From: Macrolepiota albuminosa
Lineage: Eukaryota > Basidiomycota > Agaricomycetes > Agaricales > Agaricaceae
Direction of reading: 5' to 3'
Length of the DNA: 64,000 bases
Assembly (NCBI GenBank): GCA_027475525.1
Contig: JAMWFC010000044.1
Span: 435,340 to 499,339 of the forward strand
The notes below the pieces were generated by a model that saw only the letters and a program-made list of their open reading frames with translations, searched no databases and was not told where the DNA came from. Positions 1 through 11,085 of this stretch are shown in pieces. The position numbers and the translations under genes are program-made. Position 1 is the first letter of the stretch. Each line of letters starts with the position of its first letter.

Positions 1-852
1 CGCTTTGAGCATATCATCGAGCCTACTCCATACGTGAAGTTTATCTCAAATGAAGTTGCAATGAAAGACGTACACGTGTGATAGCAAAGGAGCCATACTA
101 CGCGTATTGTCATATTTAGTCTTGGGGCTAGGAAGAACTAAGACACATGAGTTCCACAAAACACGTATAGCTCACTTGTCCATGATATCCTGGCTGGACT
201 TGTGGGTGTCCATCATGCTGGAGATGCGCGTGTTGGTAAAGACATTTGGTTTGAGTTCTCGATAGATATGATTTGTGGCAAGGTAGCGCAAAAAACGCGC
301 TAAAAAAATAGGCTCGGCTTTGGAGGTCACTAAGTACAGATGCTTACCCAACTTTTGAGGGTTTTGCCCGTTCTTGGCAGCGATTTCATCAACATGAAGG
401 CCCTGGTAGATAATTAATAGATTAAGGTTATTATAGTAAACGAAAGAAGTCAACTGACGTTCGGACCTGCTTCGCGCAAGATCTCAGTGACGTTGGACTC
501 GAGACACACACGGATCGCGGCAGATTTCAAATACTTCAAGATCATGTCAGCCTAATTGGCAAGTATCGGGATAGAAAGTACATACTCCAGCAGTTGCATT
601 GGCTAACGAAACATGGGCAGGCAACAAGATAGCTTCCAGCTGTGCTGCCGCTGCACATATAATATTCACGGAGTCAGAAACATCAGAGTTGAAGCGGAAA
701 GCCTCAGACTCAGGAATAAACGGAGAATACAAATCAGGGATGGATGTTTTTGTGGTGTCGATGGTACGCTCAAGCTTGTCGGCGGCTTCCGTTATGAGGG
801 CGATGAGTTGGCGAAGAGGAGAAGCCATGGAGCTGATGTTGGCTACCTCCAA
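1..852 (-). CDS. O-methyltransferase, 5' part of a multi-exon host gene
   Basis: Resembles the N-terminal dimerisation/winged-helix part of fungal SAM-dependent class I O-methyltransferases (secondary-metabolite or phenolic O-methylation, cytosolic). Visible exons on the minus strand: 852-586, 533-459, 402-348, 299-176, about 127-79, then a few codons at the edge; introns are 48-56 nt with GT..AG ends and phases that keep the frame. Family-like motifs are RVCLESNVTEILREAG, GLHVDEIAA and RFLRYLATNHIYRE. The start may be the ATG at 852 or, eight codons on, at 828. The SAM-binding and catalytic half lies beyond the left edge. It is the only convincing host gene in the window. Family assignment is from recognition of motifs, not from a search. 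Confidence 0.75.
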
Positions 853-2192
853 AAGTCACCATTATATATTATCCGAGTCGGTCGAAGACGAATGATAATC
901 ACAAAGATGGGAATCCGCAGTCAAATCTACGATATGTAATCTGTATCTGCGATTTCCCCACGAGGAAATAATGAAACATGGAAGGGGCCCTGATCAGGAT
1001 AACAACAGGGTTGTCCTTTCTGATCGGGAGCAGACGTTGTCCTTGTCAAATTGTTCTGATTGAACAAGCATTGTTGCATCAGCAAAATATGGAATCCAGA
1101 CGATTTAAACTGATTTTAGACTAGATTTTCTTTGTTAAGAGAAACTATTCCAAAGGTTTCAATACTACATAACCAAAAAAATATGAGCTGAAGACAGGTT
1201 GAAACTCAAGGTCATGGATGCACAGGACAAAACACCCATTCTCAGCAGTTCCTTTGTATCGGAGATCTCCGAAGCTGGATAAGCGCCATTGATTTAGATC
1301 GTACGCCTGTAAGATGTGGTAAATTGCCGCTGTTCGACTGATCTGATTTTTCCTCAACATCTGTCAAATGTCGGTCGACTCCGGAGAGGGGACAGTCGTT
1401 GTCCAGTTGCAATTCCGGCACTGGCCTTGATATGATCAAGCAACTGGTTTGAATAACAGGGAGCAACACATCAAGCACTACGAGTTGAGACAATGAACGT
1501 CCGATGTAAGAATTTTCAAAATTGAAGGCAGACATATTGCTTAAACCTTTTGCAATGATGGTGACTTGTCTCAGGAAATGTTCTTGACATCATAAATCAT
1601 CTGGACAATGACTTGTATAGTGCGAATCACTTAGTCACCACAAAATTGTGACAGCGGCCAAATTGGCCAAAGGCCCAGAAAAAAAATTGGATTTTGTTGG
1701 AATTTCTTATGTCTTCTAAACTTTATTATTACAATTATCAATATATGCACTTTTACAAGTTTTTGGCTACTACTGACTACTTAAAAGTGAAAATTTATGG
1801 ATTGATGAGGGGTTTGTCAGCCGGATCACTCTGTAGGACTACTGCAACCATGAAAATATTGAAAAAAAGCTGCTATGGGTGCATGTCTAGCCAGGCTGCT
1901 CTCAAGGTATAAGCATCATTCTCCACACCAAGGTCTGACATTGAAGACTTGTCAGGAATCATACTTGCAGATGACTTATTGGGGTATTCTGGTGGTGTGA
2001 ACATGATTCTGAGTTCAGAAGTCTACTTTAGTAGATTGAGGTTTTACTACCTGCTTTGATTCACATGATCAGGTCAGCTATTGCCATGCCTTTCTATTGC
2101 CTATGTATCTTCAAAACTTGCTCTCTTCTGGCTATCTCTATCAGATAATCAATCATTCTCTTTTATGTTGAAGAATCATACTTTTGTTTCCT
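853..2192. other. AT-rich stretch, no supported gene
   Basis: Between the O-methyltransferase and the first LTR-like copy there are only short open frames. The longest, 1242-1535 minus (97 codons), has no motif I recognise and no clear promoter or splice context. It could be an exon of an upstream neighbour or chance. Composition is AT-rich, like decayed repeats. Confidence 0.4.
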
Positions 2193-2358
2193 TGTAATTG
2201 CTGATTATGAGCTAAAACAATCTTGTGTGGATTATACAGTGCTAAATCAGACTGCAGTATTGGATTTGGCTAGAACTAAGAGTGAATACAAGATGTTGTC
2301 TTACATAATACTCTACAACAGGATAATAGCATTGCTGACGCTCACAGCTAGTGTGACA
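2193..2358 (-). mobile_element. LTR-like copy H1 (166 bp)
   Basis: On the minus strand this runs from TGTCACACTAGC to AATTACA and is homologous along its length to 7766-7930, the 5' LTR of B-old. Ends are TG..CA. No internal region or target duplication is recognised on either side (ttcct versus atctg), so it is called a probable solo or fragmentary LTR. Confidence 0.5.
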
Positions 2359-3020
2359 ATCTGTTACATACCTCCCAATAAGACAAAGTACTTGGTCTAA
2401 TTGAAAAGTAAAGCCAAGAAAATGCACAGTAGTGCATAGGCAATAGGTGCAAGTGCACACTGGATATCAAACATAGGTTAGCTATGAAAAATTAGTATAT
2501 ACATGTCAGGTGTAGACATGATAATTCTCAGACTGTCCTTACACAGACTTAGTTGTGGTTGTGCAAGTGCACATAGAGGCACTGATTCTGTTCTTGGTAG
2601 GGCAGATGACTCTTTGACATCAGGCAAGTCTACAAACATGGGCTCAGTAAGCACAACCTTAATTGCAGAAGCAACAGTTGGTAGTATACCATGCACCAAC
2701 ATCAGGGTAGGGCATCACACCAGTATGTGTCATATGTTGTATGGGAGCTTGCTTTGTACTATACTATATGTGTCTAGCAGAGTCTGCTACATTGTAGCAG
2801 AGCAGTTCCCACAGTGCTATAGAATACAGAGCTGCAGATGTGTTACAATGTGCTGTATGACATGGTCCAGTGGATTGATAAAAGGCAGGCACATACATGC
2901 ACATGCAGGCCTGGCAGATGCCAGCGGATACTAGCAGATGTCAACATGTGTCAGTGGCCGCCAGCAGGCATTAGCCCATGAGTGAAAACCTCTGTTGGCA
3001 GATGTCATGGCATGAGTAAA
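2359..3020. other. Low-complexity, no supported gene
   Basis: Contains recurrent words such as GCAGATGTCA and CCAGCAG that recur at 4860-5120 and 6240-6300. A 143-codon open frame at 2503-2934 has no recognisable domain. Looks like old repeat DNA. Confidence 0.35.
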
Positions 3021-3176
3021 CCCTTCTTAAGGTTCTTCACTTTCCTCCCCGCAATAATTTAAGGCTGCACACCTCCCCTTCCCTCCTTTTCCCACCTCCC
3101 TTCTTAAGGTTCTTCACTTTCCTCCCCGCAATAATTTAAGGCTGCACACCTCCCCTTCCCTCCTTTTCCCACCTCC
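3021..3176. repeat. 77-bp exact tandem duplication 1
   Basis: Positions 3021-3099 are repeated at 3098-3176 without a mismatch, period 77 bp. One of eight with the same period; see findings. Confidence 0.95.
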
Positions 3177-3390
3177 AATGCCAGTGTACATTTACAAAAG
3201 GGCCCTGCTGACCTACACAGGCCTACTACACAAGCCACCAGCAGACATCCACACAGATCTATGTTGACCTACTCAAACCTACATGGGCCTATGCAGGCCT
3301 GTGCAGGGCACCAGCAGACATCTGCAGAGGCCTATGCAAGCCCGTGGGGGCTGGTTGGACCAAAAAAAAGAGTAACTCGTTCTCTTGGCC
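3177..3390. other. Simple-sequence-like stretch
   Basis: Irregular repeats built on CCTACAC, CAGCAGACAT and GGCCTATGCA words. No ORF or RNA gene seen. Confidence 0.4.
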
Positions 3391-3395
3391 CTATG

Positions 3396-4121
3396 TGTTA
3401 GGTTCCGCTGAGTCAGGGGCCTTCCAGGAAAGCGACGCCCTTACAATGCGGACTTGACCTACGGGTACTCGGGTGTCTGGAACTCCGGGGCTAGGACTCC
3501 GGGGTTCAAGACGTGGACAGGGGAATCCCAGGGAAGGGGATTTGGTCCGGGGGTTTTGGGTGGTAAGTAGCTGGGGAGTTCGGGTGGGGGTCGAGTCGTG
3601 AACCGGAGGTTCTAAGACGAGACCAAGTTAGCAAATTAAAGTCGCAAAGTGCGTACCAATCTTAGAGCACGTGAGTATTCAAGCATGCCAGTCAAAAGCG
3701 TGCCAGTCAATGCGTACCAGTCAAGCAGAGGGCACGCAACAATCCAAGTAAAGCAATGTAATATCAAGACTGCCGAATACAACAGGGAACTACGCTATAA
3801 ATACTACGGGGCCGGGTCTCGGGGTTCCGGGATGTCTGGGATGGTGTTCCGGGGATCATTGAGTAGCGGCAGGGGTTGCATACCGGGATCGCGCGCGTGG
3901 GGCGCGGATGGAGCCGTGATGCGTGATGCGTGATGGTCGGGAACGAGTTGCGTGATCCAATCGGTGATCGGGGCTGGTGGCGGCTGATGGCGGTCCTGAT
4001 GCGCGTGATGGCGGTGCCAGCGGTCGTGATGGCAGGGCGTGTCCTGTGGGGTCGGAGGGAGGGTCCCGGATGGTGTTCCAGGGGTGTCCCGGGATGGGTC
4101 CAGAGGGGAGGGGTCGTGACA
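3396..4121 (-). mobile_element. Solo LTR C1 (726 bp)
   Basis: Starts TGTTAGGTTCCGCTGAG and ends GGGTCGTGACA on the plus strand, matching C2-C5. It is flanked by a perfect 5-bp target duplication, CTATG at 3391-3395 and 4122-4126. No internal retrotransposon sequence is attached, so it is a solo LTR left by LTR-LTR recombination. Sense orientation (TGTCACGACC first) is inferred from C5 and lies on the minus strand. A TATA-like element sits mid-LTR. Confidence 0.9.
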
Positions 4122-4126
4122 CTATG

Positions 4127-4209
4127 CCTGTAGGGGGAAATTGAACTCCCGACCTTGAGGAAGCCTCCAGCAACAGAACATACTGACGATTTAACTGTTG
4201 CATCACAGG
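4127..4209 (-). tRNA. Possible tRNA-like pseudogene
   Basis: Read on the minus strand, the ends CCTGTGA and CTACAGG pair at about 6 of 7 positions. There is a TTCAATT T-loop with partial stem, and a GAGG/CCTC pair that could be the long variable arm of a Leu/Ser-type tRNA. The D arm is poor and the anticodon loop would have 8 nt, so it is not functional as read. Solo LTR C1 sits immediately at its 3' end. A covariance-model scan would settle it. Confidence 0.25.
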
Positions 4210-4372
4210 TCTATTACTAATAGATAGAATCAAAGGTTGGATAACTGTAAGGGGGACCTCTAGAGGCTGTGGCCCAGTCACACAGCTGGCAGAGGGAGAT
4301 CCAAAGTGTATTAGAATATATACTGACAATATCATGATAGCTACTCACCTGGCAGAGGGAGATCCAAAGAGA

Positions 4373-4741
4373 ACAAGTCTAGGGATTCCCTATGCCAGGT
4401 TGGACACTTCTGGGGCCTCTGAAGCATGGGAAACAACTGTACAGTACAACAAAACCTTAAAAACTCAAAAATTGCCTACACAAACAATTGCACAAATAAG
4501 GGGCAAACTCTGGCAAACTCTGGCTTATGTAAGCGGTCTGGAAGCGGTGCTGAAGGGCCCACACTTGTCTGAATGGTAGCTAAAGAACCAGAGCATCTCA
4601 AGAGCTGAGAATAGTACTAACAGATAGTGTTGAAAGAATAGAAACAGTAAAATGAAATAATGTCAGAAGAAATAAGAAAATGAATGAAAGGAGAGTGAAG
4701 AGATAAAGAGTGAAGAAAGGAAGAAATAAGGAGTCCCCTGA
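4373..4741 (+). repeat. Dispersed repeat D1 (about 369 bp)
   Basis: Nearly identical to 55637-56006 (D2), from ACAAGTCTAG to GTCCCCTGA. The 5' third contains a doubled GGCAAACTCTG and then a TATATAAG-like word in D2 (TATGTAAG here). No terminal inverted repeats or ORF. Could be a solo LTR or other non-autonomous element of a family not otherwise present. Confidence 0.7.
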
Positions 4742-5128
4742 CAATAACACAATAAACAGCCGCCCACCTACATCTCTGCAGGTCCCCATATGGATATTTA
4801 GAGGTGAAAGGGGGGTGGCATACCTCCCAAAAGAGTTTTCATGGCTTGAAAGGGGCGTTGGCATCATCTGCCATCAGCTGGCATCCATTGGAGTTTGTTG
4901 GCAGCTGTTTGGACCTGCTGGCATCTTTCAGCATCTATTGGCATTCACAGGAATCTGTTGGCAACCTCCGGCATCACCCAGCATTAGGGCAGGAGAGAAG
5001 AAAAGGGGGTGCATGGGCATCCACCACATGGGGTGGCAGAAAAGAGATGAAAATGGGGAAAAAGAGGGGGAAGGAGGAAGAGGAGGATGGATATCTGGTG
5101 GCATGCCAGCAGACATAGCAGATGTTAA
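4742..5128. other. Purine-rich and GGCATC-rich repeat DNA
   Basis: Consists of a GGAAAAAGAGGGGG-type purine stretch and TTGGCATC/GCCAGCAGACA words. A similar arrangement follows F1 at 6075-6290, suggesting the same old repeat flanks F1. Open frames here (for example 4710-5222) are low-complexity and not believed. Confidence 0.4.
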
Positions 5129-6038
5129 TGATAGGACCCCATACAGGCTAGGCACATCAACAGCAGGCTTAGCATTAGCTCCAGAAACCTTGCTGCACTC
5201 ATTTCAAACTTGGTGCATGTGATTTATTCATTTTAAGCCATTCTCAATGGCCACGCATGGCAAGCAACATATCCAATTAGTGATAGCGCCAATGGCAGCA
5301 TGAATGACAAGTGACAGTGGGCATTACGCCATCAGCAAGCATTGGCAGATGGCATCACTCAGGAAGCATGTGGTACCACTAGCCAGCAGCAGCGCTTATG
5401 AGTTAGAATAATGGCATTTCCCTGTGATTGACAGCTTAGCATTTCACCTTGGTGCCTGACGCTGCTTAGCACCTCCTTGTTATTTGGGACAGGCAGTATT
5501 TTTGTTAACTTCTCAGTATTTAGTTTAATGCATGGCAACTACTTACATTCTTTTTAGTTCACCACTTCTTGGCGATGCTTAGCCACTTAGCAACGGCAAA
5601 CTCAGTTTACCATAAATATTTACCATTGTCACTAGTTAGAAACAGAACAGAGTAGCCTACTTTATACCCCTCAGTTCACCTTATGATTCAGATTTCTTTT
5701 GAGCTGACTAAGTTCATAGTTGCAAATTGTCTGAACACTCTTAGCCTGCTTGCCACAGTTACGCTTATGGAACCTATGTGCCTTGCACTTATGGCAGGCA
5801 TCACGCAGCTTAGTCACTGCTAAGCCTCTAGTTTCCTTCCCACATCCTCTTGCCACACTTACCCATATTCATCTCTCTACCCTTTTTAGGTGCACTTTGT
5901 TGTTGGTGCATCCTCCTTACCACACATTCTTGCCGACTATCATTACTGACTTTCACTAAATCTTGCTGTTTAACTTATTTTCTGACTTGTTCTCTGGGAA
6001 CTGCCTGGGACTGCCTCGATCTTAGCATGCCCAACGCA
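5129..6038. mobile_element. Solo LTR-like copy F1 (about 910 bp)
   Basis: Shares with F2 (39317-40109) the start TGATAGGACCCCATACAGG, a middle with CGCATGGCAAG, and the end GCCCAACGCA, giving TG..CA termini. A TATA-like word (TTTATACCCC near 5660) is present. No coding region is attached. Target duplications are not visible, so the exact ends are approximate and the orientation is not fixed. Confidence 0.55.
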
Positions 6039-6311
6039 TTGTTACACAGGTCAGTAGCTATAAACCGTATCTGCTACTGATCTACTTTTGGACATCATCA
6101 TCGGATGTCAGATCAGGGGGAAGCAGGGAAGCAGGGTGCATGTGGTGGATGAGAGTGGCATGTGAGGTAGTGTGACGAGTGGAGAGGATGGCACTGTGGA
6201 AAAAGAGAGGAAATGGTGGAAGGGGGTGTGTGAGTATCCACTGTCTACTGGCATGCCAGCAGACAGTAGCAGACATCAGCATGTGAGCCAGCTGACATCA
6301 GCAGTGCAACT

Positions 6312-6390
6312 AGTTCCAGTGGTTCAGTGGAATATTTATGTATTGATATTCAATATTGTGTACAGCAGCAGGTTCGACTCCACCTACTCC
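6312..6390 (+). ncRNA. tRNA-like unit a (A and B boxes)
   Basis: A-box TGGTTCAGTGG at 6320-6330 and B-box GGTTCGACTCC at 6371-6381 match the internal RNA polymerase III promoter consensus, with tRNA-like spacing. The 5' half resembles Gly/Asp/Glu-type tRNAs. Stems are too poor for a working tRNA, so this is likely a tRNA-derived (SINE-like) unit or pseudogene. Confidence 0.5.
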
Positions 6391-6420
6391 ATCTTAATAG
6401 CATCTAATGGTGTGTTTTTA

Positions 6421-7168
6421 TATGGGTCAATTTGTGCACTACATGTACACTGTCCTGACTTGTAGTAAGTGCCTGTAGTACAATGGAATATTGATAAATT
6501 GATATTGCATATTGTAAACAAGAGGCAGGTTTGACTCCCACTAGTGCACATTGTATAATAGCAGCAGGCTGCTGATGTCCACTAGCATCATTAATTTGAT
6601 CTGTTTAAAACTCCAGAGATTTCTGCAAAAGGATAAAATGGACAAATTTGCACATGTGTTCATTCCAGTGAATGTGATCAGTTGATGACATGCTGTGGCT
6701 GGCTTCCTTTGTGCTGGTCTTTGTGACAAAGATAGCCAGCCCTGTATCATCACTTGTCACTATTTTTACACAGGACTGTCCACTAGCATCATTTAAGTTG
6801 ATTCGTTCAAAACTCTAGAAAGTACTGAAGAGAGATAGGATGGAAGAACTTGTATGTATATTTATTGCAACACATATAACAAGTAATAATACACCTTGGC
6901 TAGCTATCTTTTTTACAAAGACCAGCACAAAGATAGGCAGCCACAGTATATCATCAACTTATTACATGCACAAATTCATCCATTCTATTCTTCTGCAATG
7001 ATGCCAGCAGACATCAGCAGCCTGCTGCTATTATACAATGTGTACTAGTGGGAGTCAAACCTGCCTCTTGTTCACAATATGCAATATCAATTTATCAATA
7101 TTCCATTGTACCACAGGCACTTACTACAAGTCAGGACAGTGTACATGTAGTGCACAAATAGACCCATA
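6421..7168. repeat. Long inverted repeat containing tRNA-like units b and c
   Basis: The left arm (about 6421-6757) is the reverse complement of the right arm (about 6878-7168), with small indels and a loop near 120 bp. Each arm carries a tRNA-like unit: left A-box TAGTACAATGG 6476-6486 and B-box GGTTTGACTCC 6528-6538; right, inverted, B-box at 7051-7061 and A-box at 7103-7113. Unit c is therefore on the minus strand. Part of the loop also repeats left-arm sequence directly (CCACTAGCATCATT). Confidence 0.75.
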
Positions 7169-7306
7169 CAGAATTTGAACGGATAGTGTTATCAATTTTT
7201 ACTTGTAGTAAATTGACAGAGGACAGAAGCACAAATAGACCCATACAGAATTTGAACGGATAGTGTTATCAATTTTTACTTGTAGTAAATTGACAGAGGA
7301 CAGAAG
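7152..7306. repeat. 77-bp exact tandem duplication 2
   Basis: Positions 7152-7229 and 7229-7306 are identical with period 77. The junction lies at the right end of the inverted repeat. Confidence 0.95.
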
Positions 7307-7474
7307 GGTCTGCTGGAGTGGTATCCTGTACATGGACAGATCAAAGAATTTGCCACAACTGGTTCATCTGTATTGAATTGACAATATTAGACTGATATTT
7401 ATTTATACTATAGAAGTATATAAAAAAGAGGAAAACCATGAGGTGTAGTAGAATATTAGACTGATATTGAGTAT

Positions 7475-7745
7475 ACAGTAAGCATCTGTAGTGTAGTAGA
7501 ATATTCCCAATTGGTATTTCTTATATCTTGTAGTAGGTAGATTTGACTCCCACTACTGCATTTATGTCAAACTGTTGGTAATTTTTGATCTGCTTAGCTA
7601 ATTGTTATTTACTACACATGGAATATTAGACTGATATTTATTTACATCATAGCAGTATTCTGTAAGCATCTGTGATGTAGTGGAATATTATCAATGGGTA
7701 TTCATTGTGTCTTGCAGTCAGCAGTTCAACTCCTACTAGTGCATT
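7475..7745 (+). ncRNA. tRNA-like units d and e
   Basis: Two more copies of the unit: d with A-box-like TAGTGTAGTAG (7489-7499) and B-box-like GATTTGACTCC (7540-7550); e with TGATGTAGTGG (7673-7683) and CAGTTCAACTCC near 7722-7733. Both begin AAGCATCTGT and end near ACTAGTGCA or ACTACTGCA. Boxes are eroded mostly by C-to-T changes. Probably inactive. Confidence 0.45.
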
Positions 7746-7765
7746 GATATCAAACTGTAATGGAG

Positions 7766-7930
7766 TGTCACACATGTTACTAGCATCAACAACACTATCT
7801 GCATATAGTAGAGTATTATGTAAGATAACATCTTGTATTCACTCTAGTTCTAGTTAAATCTGATACTGTAGTCTGATTTAGCACTGTGTGATGCACACAA
7901 GATAGTTTTAGCTCATAACCAATGGTTACA
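7766..7930 (+). mobile_element. 5' LTR of element B-old (165 bp)
   Basis: Runs from TGTCACACATG to TGGTTACA. The end GTTACA followed by a T-tract is shared with the B1 5' LTR/leader junction at 11315-11328, and gag-like frame follows at 8014, so this is placed as the 5' LTR of B-old. Homologous to H1 (2193-2358). The upstream end is less certain than the downstream end. Confidence 0.55.
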
Positions 7931-8013
7931 TTTTTTTAAATCTTCTGCTATCAGCTTTAGACTCTAGGCTTGTTACCAACTAGGCAACTCATCACAACAA
8001 CTCTTGATTTCTG

Positions 8014-8488
8014 TTGGCATCACATCAAAAATGTACTTCCATAACTGGCTCTTTTAATCCAGACCCTCCTTTTCTAGCCCCAGATACAGGTGACCCACCT
8101 GTGTCTCAAGCTGTCAGGATGCAACCTGCATCTACTTACCAACCCCTGCCAAAGCAGGATAAAAAGCTACCTTGCAATGTTAGCACAAGCTTTGGAATGC
8201 CAGGTGGACTATCTATATCACAGATGATGTTCATTGTACGGCCTGGTGGTAGACCAGGGGAGAGATCTGCAGTCTCAGAAGTGTTGCTACCAGTGAGCCA
8301 AATGCCTTCACTGATGTACCTGGTATTACCCAAGAGCTCAGCAGTCCAGTCTGAAGGTCAACCAAACCTTACTCAGTATTTGGAAATGGTGCAAGGCAGC
8401 ACTTTCGTGCACAGCACTCTATTCTGGACTGCACCAATAGAGCAGCATTTGGAGTATGTGGTGGACACTGCCACTGAACCAGGACCAT
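8014..8488 (+). pseudogene. B-old gag, N-terminal part (split by A-old)
   Basis: Open frame without stops up to the A-old insertion; after removing A-old and one target copy, the same frame continues at 54371 into recognisable B-type gag. The protein is Pro/Ser/Gln-rich with no domain I recognise; it may be the poorly conserved N-terminus of Gag. The last codons of the open frame (to 8511) are A-old LTR and not real. Position after the LTR matches the location of the B1 gag start. Confidence 0.55.
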
Positions 8489-9558
8489 TGATAGGCTTCT
8501 ACTCAGACTGAGCGCATCAAGTGACATTATAGGCCAACCAACACTTGATGTATTGGAGACTCTAGTAACCAGTTTGGGATATAGAGCAGCCCTAGCTCTG
8601 TTACTCTACTACAGGACTTATTTATTTACCCTAATCACCAGTTACCAGTCCTTCAGCACACTCCACTCACTTATTTCAAGGACCAAGGAAGCTCAGAATG
8701 TATAGCGCCAACACAATGGCAGGAGAGGGACTCTAACCAAACCCCGATCACTTCCAGAAGGAGTCAGCAACAGGCGCTGCCATTTGACGAGGCACTTCAA
8801 TCAGAAGTCTAAAAGAATCAATGACAACAGCACAGGATATACTTAAATCCAACATCTGGACCTGTAAGAAACCAGTACAATGAGTAGTGCTGATATTAGC
8901 GCTCATGGCATCTGTCAAGGATTTTTCAACCATACCCTGGAACAGCCTGGCTATTCAGAGTTGTAGTAAAAGTGAGCAGACTCATATAATTCTAAGTCAA
9001 TTTAGAGTCGCTGTTGGTCACTGTGGGTCATAACGCCATTGGTCGCCATCATCTATGTGCAACAGGTTGCCATTGACAGGTCACCGTTAGAGAAAACCAC
9101 AAGGAGAGGCGCTAGGAGGTAGCACCGCAGATGAACTTATCTTGGAAAACACAGTAGTGCATAGTGTATAAGATAGCTACTTCACATGTATATAACAATG
9201 AATCATAACCTCTTGAGCACCCAGTTACACTTAGCGTTCAGATCACGCTAGCTTTATCTGACTTCATCACTAAGTCGGGTGCTAGCTTTGTCTATCTTGT
9301 CTTCGTTGTTTACAGTGCCACCTACAGGCATATTATGCTGCGCTACTCATCTTTTTTTCTATATCTTTGCTTAAACTATGACACTTACCATCTGCTAGAT
9401 AGCACCCAGAGCACTATCATCTAGCACATCGTTCTATCACCTCTGCTCGAGCACACTGGGACCCTGTCAAGACTCCTCACAGCTATATACACCAGGCGCT
9501 GGAGATGGCGTTGTACTGCATATACATCCAGCGCATCCAACCACAGTTGGTGTCATCA
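8489..9558 (+). mobile_element. A-old 5' LTR (1070 bp)
   Basis: Begins TGATAGGCTTCTACTC and ends GTGTCATCA; aligns throughout with A1 LTRs but is CpG-depleted. Followed three bases later by TGGAGCC, the same primer-binding site as A1. Target copies around A-old are (A)CCAT at 8484-8488 and (A)CTAT at 54365-54369, differing by one C/T change. Confidence 0.85.
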
Positions 9559-9637
9559 TTTTGGAGCCTACCATAAGAGGTTCTATTGAGACAGAATTCT
9601 GCCAGAAACTTGAGGCCAGCAATAGTGCCACCTCCTG

Positions 9638-11080
9638 TTGGAGAGCGCTTTTGAACCAAGCACCACCAATTCACCACACTTACAAGATGCACTACCAAGA
9701 CAGACTTTAGACCAGAAGCTTGAGGCTGCTCCAGACAGCCTAGCTAAAAGCTTTTTCCCTTTTTTCCGACCTTTTGAGTACTTAGCAGGCAAAAACCATA
9801 TGCTGCTTACTCCTCTAGAAGAGCTATCTAGGTTATTATTGCCAGAACCTAGTGACTCAGAGCTAACTGAGCCCGTACCCACTACATCGACACTAAGTAA
9901 CACGAGCACCACCACCCTTCCTACTTTGACACACACACCTGCTGGTATGGAGCAGCCAAATAACCAGCGCATGCCACTCAGAGCACCACCACCCTTCCTA
10001 CTTTGACACACACACCTGCTGGTATGGAGCAGCCAAATAACCAGCGCATGCCACTCAGAACCACTTCTTGTTGCCAAAATGGGACAAAACAAAGCCCCGT
10101 GAACTAACATAGTATTTCAAGGAGTTGGAGTATTTGCTATGTAACTGCCACGTGACAGACAATACACAGATGAAGGAATACACTGCCAGATACATCTCAT
10201 ATGATACAGCCAAATCATGGACAGGTTTAAAGGAGTTCCAAGGACTTACAAATGATGCCGTGCCAAGGCCTTTTACCTATAATAAATGGAAGAAGGCTAT
10301 TATTTATTCATATCTTGGTGCTGAAGAAGCTACACATTATATGTTAATGGAAATCCAGAAGTTAGTACAAGACACCTTTGTGGCAGGGATCTATACTCTA
10401 GGCACGTTATCAACTTATTATCGCGATTTTCAGTGGATAGTGAGATGGCTCATCCAGAATGGAAAGTTACATGGGAACAAGGAGTGTCGTTTGTTTTAAC
10501 AAGGATTCCTGACCTCGTTATGGACTAAGATTGCGTGACGCTTGGAGATTATTATGCATGACCATCATCCCAAGAAATCTTACAACATAGAAAAAGTCTT
10601 TGAGGCAGAAAAGTGGGTATTAAAGGGCATGGACATGGATATACCTTTGCAGCAACCTGGCTCAGACCATGGGGGGATGGCACCCAAACTAGAGTCACCA
10701 GCTCCTAGTGCCACCAATGACTGCCACAGGTTCGTTAAGAAAGAGGATTTAGAAAATGCCGTTAACAATACAGTCACTAACATCATGAATAAACTTGAAA
10801 CCTTAATCTTGACTAGTCTCTCAGTGTCTAGAAACAATGTACAGATGGGACTTTGCTATTTCTAAGGCGAGGCAGGACATATCATGACCAGGGGTTGATG
10901 CACTATCCTTGAATAGTATTTGCGACAAGGGAGAGCACACCAAGGGATGGATGGTAAATTAGTCTTATCTTTGGGTGCTAACATTTCCCTTTATTCCAAG
11001 CACAAGACTTTCCAAGAGCGCATTGATGAGTGGCACTGTCAAAACCCTGGAAACTTAGTGATAGGTAACTTGAACAGTGC
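9638..11080 (+). pseudogene. A-old gag (first part, decayed)
   Basis: Three open pieces, 9638-10006, 10125-10499 and 10542-10865, align with the A1 Gag between its N-terminal acidic/Ser-Thr-Pro region and the zinc knuckle, with many C-to-T stops. A 77-bp duplication (9904-10059) adds a frameshift. In the knuckle region the first cysteines have been lost. The frame is cut at 11085 by B1 and resumes at 35726. No function expected. Confidence 0.85.
9904..10059. repeat. 77-bp exact tandem duplication 3
   Basis: 9904-9982 equals 9981-10059, period 77, inside A-old gag. The corresponding stretch of A1 (about 12870-12960) has no such duplication. Confidence 0.95.
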
Positions 11081-11085
11081 AGCGA

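Noticed and set aside
1242..1535. 97-codon minus-strand host gene
   Set aside because: No family resemblance, no splice or promoter support; kept only as a remark in the gap entry.
4710..5222. 170-codon plus-strand frame
   Set aside because: Spans repeat D, a purine run and the start of F1; mixed low-complexity content, no conserved motif.
6421..7745. CRISPR-like array or satellite
   Set aside because: Units are tRNA-like with irregular spacing and both orientations, in a eukaryotic setting; no regular spacers.
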